The translations under genes and the position numbers were made by a program. Under the pieces are notes generated by a model. The model made no database searches. It saw nothing but the letters and a program-made list of their open reading frames with translations, and was not told the DNA's origin. This document shows positions 1 through 8,167 of a DNA stretch of 64,000 bases, one piece after another (the first letter of the stretch is position 1; every line of letters starts with the position of its first letter). This DNA comes from Polynucleobacter sinensis (GTDB taxonomy: Bacteria; Pseudomonadota; Gammaproteobacteria; Burkholderiales; Burkholderiaceae), in assembly GCF_001595985.1 (NCBI RefSeq), contig NZ_LOJJ01000008.1:1-64000 (forward strand), written 5' to 3'.

Positions 1-2
1 TC

Positions 3-917
3 ACTCAGGCGGAGATGGATGCAGGTACTGACTTGGTCAATACCGCCGTAGCCGACACTGACCAAACTGCGCCAGAGCAAGCTAGTGCCACTACCACCAT
101 TGCACAAGCCCCAGATTTATCGATCACTAAGGTGGCTAATGTTGATTTTGTTGATGAGGCCGGCGATATTATTCTCTACACAATCAGCGTGGAGAATGAG
201 GGCAATATTACATTGAATGGTGTAACTGTGACTGATGCCATGCTTGTTAGTACGCTCACAAATGATGCTAATAAAGATGGCATTATCGATGGCGATACCA
301 ACAACAATAGTGCTTTAGATCTTAATGAAACTTGGGTATGGACTGGTAAGTATGTTGTTACTGAGGCAGATATCAATGCCGCTAGGGCTTCAAGTACTCC
401 ATACAGCATAAACAATACAGCTTATGCTGATAGTAACCAGACCGGAGAGGAGCAAGCTTCTGAAACAGTTGGGGTGCAGGTAAATTTTGAAGGCTTGTCT
501 CATGGTTATTGGAAAACACATCCCTCTGATTGGGATGGACTTGGAACCACGACTAGTTTTGAGAACTTCTTCTTTGGCTCACAGCAAAGCACTCTGAAAT
601 GGCAAGTTAGCTCCGGAGCAAAGCCTAATAAGTTCGTTACTGTGAATGATATTACCTTTGATCAGGCCCTTGCATTAACTGGAGGTAGTGAAGCTGCCCT
701 TGCTCGCGAGGCAGTGGCATCCATTCTCAATATTCGGGATGAAGATGTTACCTATCGTTTTACTGAATCACAGGTCAAAGAGTGGGTTAGTGAGGCCTTG
801 AGTAATCAGGCGGTTGATATCAATAATGATGGTATTAATGAGTTTGCCGCTGGAGCTGCAGCTATTACAGGAGTTAAGAATTTACTTGAAGTAAATAATA
901 ACCTCGAGTTGGTGTAA
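3..917 (+). CDS. C-terminal part of a large DUF11-repeat surface/secreted protein (5' end outside window)
   Basis: The reading frame is open to the left edge (residues TQAE precede the first ATG at 15), so this is the end of a longer protein. It shows the tail of one repeat and one complete DUF11-type beta-sandwich repeat (APDLSITKVANVDFVDEAGD..., then TISVENEGNITL and VTVTDAML), with Asp/Asn-rich calcium-like segments. From about residue 160 there is a distinct C-terminal domain starting SHGYWKTHPSDWDG, a GYWKTH motif common at the ends of bacterial exoproteins. The type I secretion ATPase starts 2 bp after the stop, so I infer that this is the exported substrate (adhesin or matrix protein) and that its last residues carry the secretion signal. 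No RTX nonapeptides are visible in this piece. Confidence 0.75.
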   Translation, partial: TQAEMDAGTDLVNTAVADTDQTAPEQASATTTIAQAPDLSITKVANVDFVDEAGDIILYTISVENEGNITLNGVTVTDAMLVSTLTNDANKDGIIDGDTNNNSALDLNETWVWTGKYVVTEADINAARASSTPYSINNTAYADSNQTGEEQASETVGVQVNFEGLSHGYWKTHPSDWDGLGTTTSFENFFFGSQQSTLKWQVSSGAKPNKFVTVNDITFDQALALTGGSEAALAREAVASILNIRDEDVTYRFTESQVKEWVSEALSNQAVDINNDGINEFAAGAAAITGVKNLLEVNNNLELV

Positions 918-919
918 TA

Positions 920-2632
920 GTGGCAAGCGCAGAACTTTCCTCAGTTCCTGGGATTCTGCCAATCTCTTTCAGAAGGAATTTTCCTTCTGGGGAGATTGCA
1001 GATACAGTCTATAAAAATCGTAATGCGTTTATGGCGGTCATTCTCTTTTCAGGTGTGATCAATTTACTGTATCTAACGCCGGCGATTTATATGCTACAAA
1101 TCTATGACCGAGTATTAAATGGTCAGAGCATCCCCACCTTAGTTGGATTAACACTTTTGGTATTTGGCTTATTTGTCATTTTGGGAATGTTAGAGCATTA
1201 TCGAAGCAAGATCATGGCAGATATTGGAAATCAGATTGATGCTGATTTATCAATCCGAGTTTTCCAGGCCGCATTTGCGCAGCAGTGTAGGGCTCCCGAT
1301 AGTCAGCCTGGACAGGCTTTATGGGATCTAAATCAAATACGACAGTTTTTTTCAGGCCCCGGCTTGTTTTCTCTAATTGATGCTCCATGGATGCCAATCT
1401 TTATCGTGGTAATTTTTTTATTGCACCCCTATTTGGGTTGGCTAGCTCTATTTGGGGCAATTCTTCTTGCGATACTGACAGTTACTGCAGAACGTACTGC
1501 GCGAGAGTTAACTACGAGCGGTCAGCGTTTATCTGCGGCATCCAATGGGATGGCATCAACGCAGTTAAAAAATACTGATGTCATCACCGCGATGGGGATG
1601 CTTCCTACTTTAAGTAAACGCTGGCATGCAATGCATCATCACTCCGTAGATCAGCAGTTACTCGCATTTGATAGAGTCGCCTTGATTACTGGGGCGACTA
1701 GGGTGCTAAGACTGGTATTGCAGTCGAGTGTTTTGGGATTGGGCGCTTATTTGGTTGTCAATGGCGAGTTATCAGGCGGATCAATGATCGCTGCTACGAT
1801 CTTGACGACAAGAGCGCTGTCTCCGTTAGAGTCGATGTTGGCGCATTGGAAATCTTTCCTTTTAACGCAAACTAGTTTTCTGAGATTAAAAGGCCTATTA
1901 AATGAGTTCCCAGTGAGGGTAGCTGGTCAAACAATGCCCCAGATCAAGGGTGAGATAGTGGTTGAAAATGCTTATATCGCTCCACCCAATCGCAAAGGTC
2001 CGGTTCTTAAGGGGGTTAACTTTCGAATAGAGGCTGGCGAAGTGATTGGCGTCATTGGGCCATCTGCATCGGGTAAATCTACCTTGGGACGAGCTTTATT
2101 GGGTATTTGGCCTTCAAGCCTTGGGACAATTCGGCTAAATGGTTTGGATATTACACGCTGGGATAGGGCCTTAATTGGGCCCGCGTTGGGTTATTTGCCT
2201 CAGGATATTGAATTGTTTAATGGGACAGTAGCTGAGAATATCTGCCGATTTGGGGAGGTGGATTCAGCTAAGTGTATTGAAGCTGCGACATCAGTAGGAA
2301 TACATTCAACCATTCTCAAATTTTCAGAAGGTTATGAGACTCAAATTGGTGAGGCTGGAGTCAACTTATCGGGCGGTCAAAGGCAACTCATTGCTTTAGC
2401 CCGGGCAATTTATGGAAACCCAGTCCTAGTGGTGCTAGATGAACCAGATTCAAGTCTAGATGAAACTGGAGAGAGTGCTCTTATCGAAGTGGTTCGTAAG
2501 CTAAAAAGTACGGGTAGCACGGTGATATTGATTACCCATCAACCAAAATTACTGAAGGTAACTGATCGAGCAATGCTTGTACAGGATGGGCAAATTCTTA
2601 ATGTGACGATGAAGAAAAAGGATGGGGATTGA
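920..2632 (+). CDS. Type I secretion system permease/ATPase, PrtD family
   Basis: Inner-membrane ABC exporter that would move the upstream protein through a type I channel. Residues about 35-300 form the transmembrane domain (hydrophobic stretches near AVILFSGVINLLYLTPAIYM and IFIVVIFLL). Residues about 335-560 form the ATPase, with Walker A GPSASGKST near 376, signature LSGGQRQ near 482, Walker B VLVVLDEPD and switch ITHQ. The length of 570 residues is normal for the PrtD/HlyB-without-peptidase group. The start is GTG at 920, 2 bp after the preceding stop; no strong ribosome site is visible, so translational coupling is likely. The next gene overlaps or abuts its stop. A TolC-like outer-membrane partner is not in the window. 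Confidence 0.93.
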   Translation: MASAELSSVPGILPISFRRNFPSGEIADTVYKNRNAFMAVILFSGVINLLYLTPAIYMLQIYDRVLNGQSIPTLVGLTLLVFGLFVILGMLEHYRSKIMADIGNQIDADLSIRVFQAAFAQQCRAPDSQPGQALWDLNQIRQFFSGPGLFSLIDAPWMPIFIVVIFLLHPYLGWLALFGAILLAILTVTAERTARELTTSGQRLSAASNGMASTQLKNTDVITAMGMLPTLSKRWHAMHHHSVDQQLLAFDRVALITGATRVLRLVLQSSVLGLGAYLVVNGELSGGSMIAATILTTRALSPLESMLAHWKSFLLTQTSFLRLKGLLNEFPVRVAGQTMPQIKGEIVVENAYIAPPNRKGPVLKGVNFRIEAGEVIGVIGPSASGKSTLGRALLGIWPSSLGTIRLNGLDITRWDRALIGPALGYLPQDIELFNGTVAENICRFGEVDSAKCIEAATSVGIHSTILKFSEGYETQIGEAGVNLSGGQRQLIALARAIYGNPVLVVLDEPDSSLDETGESALIEVVRKLKSTGSTVILITHQPKLLKVTDRAMLVQDGQILNVTMKKKDGD

Positions 2633-3557
2633 TATGGAAAACAGATCAATTAAAAGGGGTGCTTACGTCATTTTAGTAATGATTTTTGGATTTGTAATAT
2701 GGAGTCTATTTGTTCCTCTGGACTCAGGTACACCATCTTCTGGGATCGTATCGGTAGATGGCCATCGTAAGGCTATTCAGCACTCATTGGGTGGAGTGGT
2801 TGATATCGTTTTAGTGAAAGAGGGTGATAAGGTAAAGGAGGGGGATGACTTGATACAACTGGAGGATAGTGCTGCGAAGTCGGCACTATCACAAGCTAAA
2901 TCTGAATTAGATGCTGTAAATGCCCAGATCGCAATGCTTGAAAAAGTCATGCCGGGATTAAGAGGATTGGTTAGTGAAGGATATTATTCTCGCAATCAAT
3001 ATTTAGATAAAGAGCGTAAGCTACTTGAATCAAGAGCGCAGAGGGCGGGACTGATTGACAAAATTAATGCTGCTGATAAGGAATATGAGCGCACTATTAT
3101 CAAGTCCCCTGTCGATGGCAGCGTGATGGGCCTTACGGTTACAAATAAGGGGGCTGTGGTGGTTGCGGGCTCAAAGTTGATGGAGATTGCACCTATTAAT
3201 GATGAATTAGTTATTGATGCGCAAATTCGGCCTAATTTAATTGATAAGATTTATCCAGGTAAGCCTGCTCAAGTAAGGTTTACCGCAATGCAGACAGGTG
3301 TAACCCCAGTCGTGGTGGGAAAGCTTCAATGGGTTTCAGCAGATCGATTTCAGAATCGTGAAGATAAGATCAATCCTGAGGGTTATTACTTGGCAAGGGT
3401 TAGCGTAGGGAAAGACCAGCTAGCAAGATTGGGTAGCTTTCAGGTAGTTGCTGGCATGCCTGCAGATGTCATTATTAAGACAGGTGAGCGGACATTTTTT
3501 CAATATTTAATGAAGCCTATTTTCGATCGCTTAGCTTATGCGTTTAAGGAGTATTGA
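2622..3557 (+). CDS. Type I secretion membrane fusion protein, HlyD/PrtE family, short form
   Basis: Periplasmic adaptor linking the ABC exporter to an outer-membrane TolC. One transmembrane helix at residues about 13-32, then a split lipoyl domain (HRKAIQHSLGGVVDIVLVKEGD and TIIKSPVDGSVMGL), a short helical hairpin between them, and a beta-barrel with a C-terminal HlyD-type end. At 311 residues it is far shorter than typical PrtE proteins (roughly 430), because the coiled-coil hairpin is reduced to about 90 residues. The frame is continuous, so I see no frameshift. The start could be ATG 2622 (11 bp overlap with the ATPase gene) or ATG 2634, 1 bp after its stop with GGGGA upstream. Operon with the two preceding genes. 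Confidence 0.85.
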   Translation: MGIDMENRSIKRGAYVILVMIFGFVIWSLFVPLDSGTPSSGIVSVDGHRKAIQHSLGGVVDIVLVKEGDKVKEGDDLIQLEDSAAKSALSQAKSELDAVNAQIAMLEKVMPGLRGLVSEGYYSRNQYLDKERKLLESRAQRAGLIDKINAADKEYERTIIKSPVDGSVMGLTVTNKGAVVVAGSKLMEIAPINDELVIDAQIRPNLIDKIYPGKPAQVRFTAMQTGVTPVVVGKLQWVSADRFQNREDKINPEGYYLARVSVGKDQLARLGSFQVVAGMPADVIIKTGERTFFQYLMKPIFDRLAYAFKEY

Positions 3558-3593
3558 GATAAAGTCATCCAGCCTGCTGGCCTGTAATCAATA

Positions 3594-3995
3594 TTAATGC
3601 TTAATGAGTCTAATTAATTCTAGAACAATTTTCTTCTGATCGGTAGTTAAGTTAAATACAAGCTTAAGCAATAATTCATCAGGTTCAGATAATCCATCGC
3701 CACTCTTCTTATTGTCCTCGCATAAGTGAGGGCTCCCATTATTACTCGAGCATAGAACCTCATTAAAATCCAGTTGCAACCATTCGACCAAAATTCTTAG
3801 CCTATCTTCCTCTGGTATCGATACTCCTCGCATCCATCTTCTCGCGCTTTCCTGTGTGATGGGTTCAATACCATGTGCGCGAAGATTAAAATCTCTTGCA
3901 AGGGCAGACGCTGTTGGGACTTTTCCATAGCGCGCATGCAAACATTTTCTTAAGGATTGGGAAAAATGATCCTTTATTTCAATTGTTTTTCTCAT
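3594..3995 (-). CDS. Small XRE-like HTH protein, paralogue of the one at 16704-17105
   Basis: 133 residues. The N-terminal 80 residues resemble a lambda-repressor-like helix-turn-helix: ALARDFNLRA, then ITQESARRWMRG, then a third helix before VEWLQLDFNEVL. The C-terminal part is a predicted helix (LLLKLVFNLTTDQKKIVLELIRLI). A second protein in this island has the same blueprint (FNLRA...ITPETARRWLNG...LSEWLEIDLNTLL), so the two form a paralogous pair. An FNR-like box at 4098-4111 with a -10-like TACGAT lies upstream. Target genes are unknown. It may be a regulator or a DNA-binding accessory protein of the low-oxygen programme. Confidence 0.75.
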   Translation of the reverse strand: MRKTIEIKDHFSQSLRKCLHARYGKVPTASALARDFNLRAHGIEPITQESARRWMRGVSIPEEDRLRILVEWLQLDFNEVLCSSNNGSPHLCEDNKKSGDGLSEPDELLLKLVFNLTTDQKKIVLELIRLIKH

Positions 3996-4070
3996 CTAAA
4001 TAAAAAATAGTCAAAAGAGGAAGTTAGTGCAATTGGTATCGCTACAGTTGCTAGAAATATATATGGATTA

Positions 4071-4111
4071 ATCGTACAGATCTAAGTAGGTTATTTATTG
4101 ACAAAAATCAG
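4071..4111 (-). promoter_or_regulatory. FNR-like box and -10 for the small HTH gene at 3594-3995
   Basis: TTGAC-AAAA-ATCAG at 4098-4111 matches the FNR palindrome TTGAT-N4-ATCAA with one difference per half. On the minus strand a TACGAT hexamer (4076-4071) starts 28.5 bp from the palindrome centre, the class II FNR spacing. Confidence 0.55.
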
Positions 4112-4159
4112 AAATAGGGCAAGACTCACTAAATATTTAAGGGAATGTATTTTTAATAT

Positions 4160-4486
4160 TTATGAAAAATGCTCAAGGGCATCGCTAATGAAGTCGGCTG
4201 AACTAATCTCACCATCTTTGGTATGTTGTTTAAAGTATTGAGAGTAAAAACTAGCAACTAATGTCCGTCCATCAAAGTCCATGCAAGATTTCCCCAACTT
4301 TCTTCTAAACCAATCTATGTGGCCACAAATGATATCCATATCATCTTCTAAAATTGCATTATTTAAGCTTTGAATAAATAAATCATCGCCTTCATCTTTG
4401 AGACTTTCTAAGCCGAGGACTATGTCATCAGGCGTACTGCAAGTGACACCACCAATTTTTCGGATTGCGGCTAATTTAGTTTCCAT
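4160..4486 (-). CDS. Hypothetical 108-residue soluble protein, FNR-controlled
   Basis: I do not recognise this family. The protein is acidic, soluble and mostly predicted helical, with no signal peptide or membrane segment and three Cys (VTCSTPDD, DIICGHIDWF, KSCMDF). The middle reads DDLFIQSLNNAILEDDMDIICGHIDW. It is transcribed away from the phasin gene. The FNR box at 4560-4573 lies between the two starts, and a minus-strand TAGCAT (4538-4533) has the expected spacing, so both genes are probably induced together at low oxygen. Confidence 0.65.
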   Translation of the reverse strand: METKLAAIRKIGGVTCSTPDDIVLGLESLKDEGDDLFIQSLNNAILEDDMDIICGHIDWFRRKLGKSCMDFDGRTLVASFYSQYFKQHTKDGEISSADFISDALEHFS

Positions 4487-4532
4487 ATCTCATATCTCAT
4501 CTGCTGTAACGAATAAGTCATCCCAGTTTTCC

Positions 4533-4600
4533 ATGCTATTGATGCGTGAAAAGAATTAATTGACTTATATCAAAAATTTGTTTTACCTCGAAGATACGAT
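4533..4600. promoter_or_regulatory. Divergent FNR promoter between 4160-4486 and the phasin gene
   Basis: TTGAC-TTAT-ATCAA at 4560-4573 differs from the FNR consensus at one base. On the plus strand TACGAT (4595-4600) and on the minus strand TAGCAT (4538-4533) both start 28.5 bp from the centre of the palindrome, so one box can serve two class II promoters. Confidence 0.7.
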
Positions 4601-4625
4601 TAACCCTCAATAACAGGAGGGAATA

Positions 4626-5222
4626 ATGGGAATAAATCAATTAAATGAAAAGTTAGAAAAAATTCAAAGCTCTAACATGAAGAGCTCTAAGGCGTTAAGT
4701 GAAATGACGGTTGAGGGGGCTAAAAAGCTTACGCAAGTACATGCCTCTCTAGCAAACCATGTGGCCAAAAATATGCAATTAGCGGCAGCCAATCTCATGA
4801 CGGCAAATAGTCCTGAAGAGGCTTGGAATGTGATAAAGGGGGATGGGGGCGCCCCTTTTATTGAGGGATGGCAAGAGTATCAGAAATCTGTTGTCAGTAC
4901 GATTGAGCGTTACTTGGAGGATTATTCAGAGGCAAATGAGGAGATTTATGAACATACGAAGGGGGGTGTAAATGAATTCTTTAAGTTGGCCTGCCAAAAT
5001 GCTCCAGATGGTATGGATGTACTTATCAAACCCTATCAGTCTGCGATTAATGTTGCCCTAGAAGGCGCAGATCAAATGCATGTGTTACTTAAAAACTATG
5101 TTCATAACTTAGAGAGCAGTATTGCTGGTGGCGGTATCTTTGGAAGAATGACGGATTTAATACCGCAAGGGCCACTTCATAAATACTCAAAACGATCTAA
5201 AGGCGTTAGTAAGTCGCTGTAA
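4626..5222 (+). CDS. Phasin family protein (polyhydroxyalkanoate granule-associated)
   Basis: 198 residues, helical and amphipathic, with the phasin layout: KALSEMTVEGAKKLTQVHASLANHVAKNMQLAAANLMTA, then an aromatic-containing helix (PFIEGWQEYQKSVVSTIERYLEDYSEANEEIYE). Phasins coat PHB granules, so the gene suggests carbon storage during oxygen limitation. AGGAGGG lies just before the start ATG. The FNR box at 4560-4573 with TACGAT lies upstream. No PHA synthase is present in the window. The C-terminal SKRSKGVSKSL tail is basic, which could allow DNA or granule contact (inference). Confidence 0.82.
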   Translation: MGINQLNEKLEKIQSSNMKSSKALSEMTVEGAKKLTQVHASLANHVAKNMQLAAANLMTANSPEEAWNVIKGDGGAPFIEGWQEYQKSVVSTIERYLEDYSEANEEIYEHTKGGVNEFFKLACQNAPDGMDVLIKPYQSAINVALEGADQMHVLLKNYVHNLESSIAGGGIFGRMTDLIPQGPLHKYSKRSKGVSKSL

Positions 5223-5265
5223 TGGTGCATTGAGATTGATAACGTGTTAAATCTAAGATTGATTC

Positions 5266-5306
5266 GGGGCAATATCGGCTGATATTTAACATCACTGTAT
5301 TGCCCC
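5266..5306. terminator. Stem-loop between convergent phasin and nitroreductase genes
   Basis: GGGGCAATA (5266-5274) pairs with TATTGCCCC (5298-5306) across a 23-base loop. It lies between convergent genes but has no clear T run, so it is a weak terminator candidate. Confidence 0.35.
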
Positions 5307-5316
5307 ATCCATATTG

Positions 5317-5943
5317 CTAGGGGGTGCCATTCTCCAAAGGAAGAGATTTCCAAGAGAGAATTTCCACTGGTTTGCGAGGTACTTGAGGGCCAATATGAGT
5401 TGGCTTGCCTAAGATAACGGGGGCGATAATCTCAACTTCTTCTGGGATGCTTAACTCGCGCTTCCATTGTGGTGTATTGATAATCTCAACGGCAAACCCA
5501 ATCACACAACTTCCCAACCCATGTGCATAGGCTGCTAGCATGAGATTTTGCGCAGCGAGCCAGCAATCCGCTTGAACAAATTGACCTTGCAACTTACTGC
5601 AAATTAAGGCTAAGGTGGTGGAATTATAAAATATATTAAATTCAGGATTCCGAACGAGTTCCAATGCGTGCCTTGAAAATAAGTTCTGCTCAGTTTTTTT
5701 TGAAAGAATGTGCTGCTTAGCATCTTGCGAAATCCGATGGAGTAATCCCGAATCTTGAATTACAGAAAAGACACAGGGTTCTTCATGCATGGCCGTAGGT
5801 GCTTGTACTGCGGCATTAAATAACGTTGTGAGCAATTCTGAATCTACGATCTCATCAGTGAAGTCGCGCACTGAAATTCTTGAATAAATTGCTTCCATGA
5901 TGGTGATGGGGTTAACCCCCACCACATCATTGAATATTTTCAT
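5317..5943 (-). CDS. Nitroreductase family protein (FMN-dependent)
   Basis: 208 residues. MEAIYSRISVRDFTDEIVD near residue 16 is the usual RRSVR-type FMN phosphate-binding start of the family. PTAMHEEPCVFSVIQD and the later LAAQNLMLAAYAHGLGSCVIG (dimer and flavin-contact helix) follow, then VEIIAPVILGKP. The start lies 11 bp downstream of the BON gene at 5955-6605, so the two form an operon under the tandem FNR sites at 6698-6743. The substrate is unknown; family members reduce nitro compounds, quinones or enones with NAD(P)H. A more diverged paralogue lies at 9111-9698. Confidence 0.85.
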   Translation of the reverse strand: MKIFNDVVGVNPITIMEAIYSRISVRDFTDEIVDSELLTTLFNAAVQAPTAMHEEPCVFSVIQDSGLLHRISQDAKQHILSKKTEQNLFSRHALELVRNPEFNIFYNSTTLALICSKLQGQFVQADCWLAAQNLMLAAYAHGLGSCVIGFAVEIINTPQWKRELSIPEEVEIIAPVILGKPTHIGPQVPRKPVEILSWKSLPLENGTP

Positions 5944-5954
5944 CTTGAAATTCC

Positions 5955-6605
5955 TTAGGCAAAAGAAGTGTTGTCGATCACTTTTTTAACGCCTGGGATA
6001 GCCCAAACAGCATCAATAGCGAGTGATTTTTCTTTCCAATCATGGATTTTTCCACCTAAGGTAACTTCGTCACCATGAACGTTGACTGTAATCTCCTGAG
6101 CTTCATCGTGTGCACGACGTTTTAAGGCTTTTTCGATGTCGATCTTCACAGTCGTTACTGAAATTGCTGGTTTTAGACTGATAAAGTTATATACCCCCCT
6201 AACACCAGTTAAATATCGAACAGAGTTTTCAGCAGAAATTCGCTCAAAATTCCAAGGGACTTGACCTGTCAAGGTAATGTAGCCATCCTCAACTTTGATT
6301 GAGACGGAATCGGCTAGTTTGTAAACATTCCACTTGAGGGCATCCATTGCTGCCTTAGCAATCTCAGTGTCACTTTTCTTACTTGAGCCTGGTAATACGA
6401 CATCTAATTCAACGGCGATCACTTTGACTCCCGCAACGCGTTTTGCAGCCTCTTCAGCATTCCACTTTTCAGCAAAACTATCAACATGGCCTGATAGTGT
6501 CACCACGCCATTTTTTACTTCCACCCCTATGTGTGCAGCATTAACTTTTGGCTCCCACTTGAGTTCAGCCATTACATCCTGTTGAATTTGAATATCTGTT
6601 TTCAT
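5955..6605 (-). CDS. Triple-BON-domain protein (OsmY-like), copy 1
   Basis: 216 residues containing three BON domains of about 65 residues each: IQIQQDVMAELKWEP...GVVTLSGHVDS, then SDTEIAKAAMDALKW...GYITLTGQV, then KIDIEKALKRRA...DEVTLGGKIHDW. BON domains bind phospholipid or envelope surfaces. Unlike OsmY, no signal peptide is visible (it begins MKTDIQIQQDVMAEL), so a cytoplasmic or membrane-surface role is possible. Two close paralogues (7500-8165 and 9771-10421) lie nearby. It is the first gene of an operon with the nitroreductase, and tandem FNR sites lie upstream. Confidence 0.9.
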   Translation of the reverse strand: MKTDIQIQQDVMAELKWEPKVNAAHIGVEVKNGVVTLSGHVDSFAEKWNAEEAAKRVAGVKVIAVELDVVLPGSSKKSDTEIAKAAMDALKWNVYKLADSVSIKVEDGYITLTGQVPWNFERISAENSVRYLTGVRGVYNFISLKPAISVTTVKIDIEKALKRRAHDEAQEITVNVHGDEVTLGGKIHDWKEKSLAIDAVWAIPGVKKVIDNTSFA

Positions 6606-6670
6606 TTTCTTCCTCTATGTCTTTAAATTGCTTTCCAAGTCTTTGATTACCAATTTTGCTTCTGATGAAA

Positions 6671-6743
6671 AATATAAGCACTCTTTAAATTTCAATTTTG
6701 AGGAATGTCAAAATTTCTGTAGTTAAAAATTGATCAGAATCAA
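6671..6743 (-). promoter_or_regulatory. Tandem FNR boxes upstream of the BON copy 1/nitroreductase operon
   Basis: A perfect box TTGAT-CAGA-ATCAA (6730-6743) and a weaker one, TTGAG-GAAT-GTCAA (6698-6711), are 32 bp apart centre to centre, about three helical turns. A minus-strand TATATT (6676-6671) begins 28.5 bp from the centre of the weaker box. The strong site could therefore act as an upstream second activator site. Confidence 0.65.
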
Positions 6744-6751
6744 TTAAATAT

Positions 6752-7489
6752 TTAGCTGATGGTGGAATCAACATCTCTGATTTTTTCAACTTTTAGTTCC
6801 CGCTGAAATGGCTCCGCAATAAGATCGATAGGCGGATCTAGGGAGATAATCTCACTAGCCTTTTTGATGCTAGCTTCAAGCCATGAATGTAGATGTAGAT
6901 CAGGAATAATAATGGGCATTCTTTTTGCATCCCCGGGCTTATGAAAGCGACGTAATAAGGGATGGATGCTCGCATCTCTAGTCAAGATGCAAAACGAAAT
7001 AATGTCTTCACCCATTGCAACATCAGTCCATCTTTCCCAAAGACAGGCTAATGCAAAGGGGCTACCATCTTTTTTATGGACTCTCCAGCGAACTGCAGAG
7101 CCAGTTTCGTAGTTAGGTTGCATAAAGCTATCAACAATTACTAGTGCAAAATGCCTGTGGCTCCATGCAACTCGAAAACTGGGTTTTGAGCTAACAGTTT
7201 CACTTCGAGCGTTATAAGTTTCTCTATGAAAATCAAGTGTATGATTTGCCGTCATTGACTCGCTTTTCACGTTGTAAGTGTGTCTATTCGCCTTAGCCCC
7301 CTTAGCCCATGACGGTATAAGACCAAAATGGGCTAGACTGCATTTATATTGGCCAGAATCAAATGCGGCGCGGATAATAGGGCAGTAGTAGCTAGGGTAT
7401 ATTTCTTCGCGAAATTTCTTAGGTAGAGAGACTGAAAATTGCTTTTCTACCCATATACGATTTTGAGTGGGAATAAAATTGAGACACAT
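6752..7489 (-). CDS. SRAP (HMCES/YedK) family protein with altered active site
   Basis: SRAP proteins cross-link to abasic sites in single-stranded DNA through Cys2. Seen here: MCLNF at the start (Cys2 kept), FGLIPSWAKG, YNARSETV (Asn kept), and FHKPGDAKRMPIII near the end (His kept). In the motif where relatives usually have FYEPNYE, this protein reads SFMQPNYETG, so the catalytic Glu appears to be Gln. A segment before it looks tandemly duplicated: HTYNVKSESMTA followed about 20 residues later by ETYNARSETVSS. The gene starts 10 bp after BON copy 2, in the same operon. Activity may be reduced or altered. Confidence 0.82.
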   Translation of the reverse strand: MCLNFIPTQNRIWVEKQFSVSLPKKFREEIYPSYYCPIIRAAFDSGQYKCSLAHFGLIPSWAKGAKANRHTYNVKSESMTANHTLDFHRETYNARSETVSSKPSFRVAWSHRHFALVIVDSFMQPNYETGSAVRWRVHKKDGSPFALACLWERWTDVAMGEDIISFCILTRDASIHPLLRRFHKPGDAKRMPIIIPDLHLHSWLEASIKKASEIISLDPPIDLIAEPFQRELKVEKIRDVDSTIS

Positions 7490-7499
7490 ACTATATTAG

Positions 7500-8165
7500 C
7501 TAGTAGCCCACCTGAAGATGGTCAATCACATTTTTGACTGTGGGGATTGACCAAGCTGCATTAATTGCCGAGTTTCTTTCCGACCAACTTTTGACTTTTC
7601 CAGCAATGGTCACGATATTTTGATCGATCGTAATATCTAATTTCTGCGCTTGATCAATAGCCTGACGTGCGAGGGCATTTTGAATATCTTGCTTGATGAT
7701 TGGACCACTCAATTTTGGCTCAACTTCAATTAAATTACATACGCCCGTTACCCCTAGCATATTAGAGGCGTAGCTTTGAGCCAAATCTTTCTGATGAAAG
7801 GCTTCCACTTTTCCACTCAAGGTTATAAAGCCTTGTTCTACTTTGACATGAATTTGTTCATGAGGATCAATACTGCTCCAAGCGATAATGCTTTGCATTT
7901 GGCGAGCAATTTCAGTATCACTCCGCGTAGACGATCCCGGCAATAAAACTTTAATTTCTTGAGCAATTGCTCGAACACCCCGTACACGCTTTGCCGCTTT
8001 TTCAGCATTGATTTTTTCAGAGTAACTTTCGACGTATCCTGAAAGCGTAACAACACCTTCGGCTACCTCCACCCCAATATGGGAAGCCTTGATTTTGGGA
8101 TCCCAACGAATTTCAGCAAGGACATCAGCCTGAATTTCAATATCATCTCTCATGTTGTATTGCAC
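7500..8165 (-). CDS. Triple-BON-domain protein, copy 2
   Basis: 221 residues with three BON domains: IEIQADVLAEIRWDPKIKASHIGVEV...GVVTLSGYVESY, then SDTEIARQMQSIIAW...FITLSGKVEAF, then IKQDIQNALARQA...IVTIAGKVKSW. It is the most divergent of the three paralogues, mainly in its second domain. No signal sequence is visible. It sits between a 51-residue protein gene (2 bp gap) and the SRAP gene (10 bp gap), forming a three-gene operon behind the perfect FNR box at 8385-8398. Confidence 0.9.
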   Translation of the reverse strand: MQYNMRDDIEIQADVLAEIRWDPKIKASHIGVEVAEGVVTLSGYVESYSEKINAEKAAKRVRGVRAIAQEIKVLLPGSSTRSDTEIARQMQSIIAWSSIDPHEQIHVKVEQGFITLSGKVEAFHQKDLAQSYASNMLGVTGVCNLIEVEPKLSGPIIKQDIQNALARQAIDQAQKLDITIDQNIVTIAGKVKSWSERNSAINAAWSIPTVKNVIDHLQVGY

Positions 8166-8167
8166 TC

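Noticed and set aside
2622-3557. Frameshifted longer HlyD protein
   Set aside because: The ORF is uninterrupted with both lipoyl halves and the C-terminal barrel; the coiled coil is simply short.
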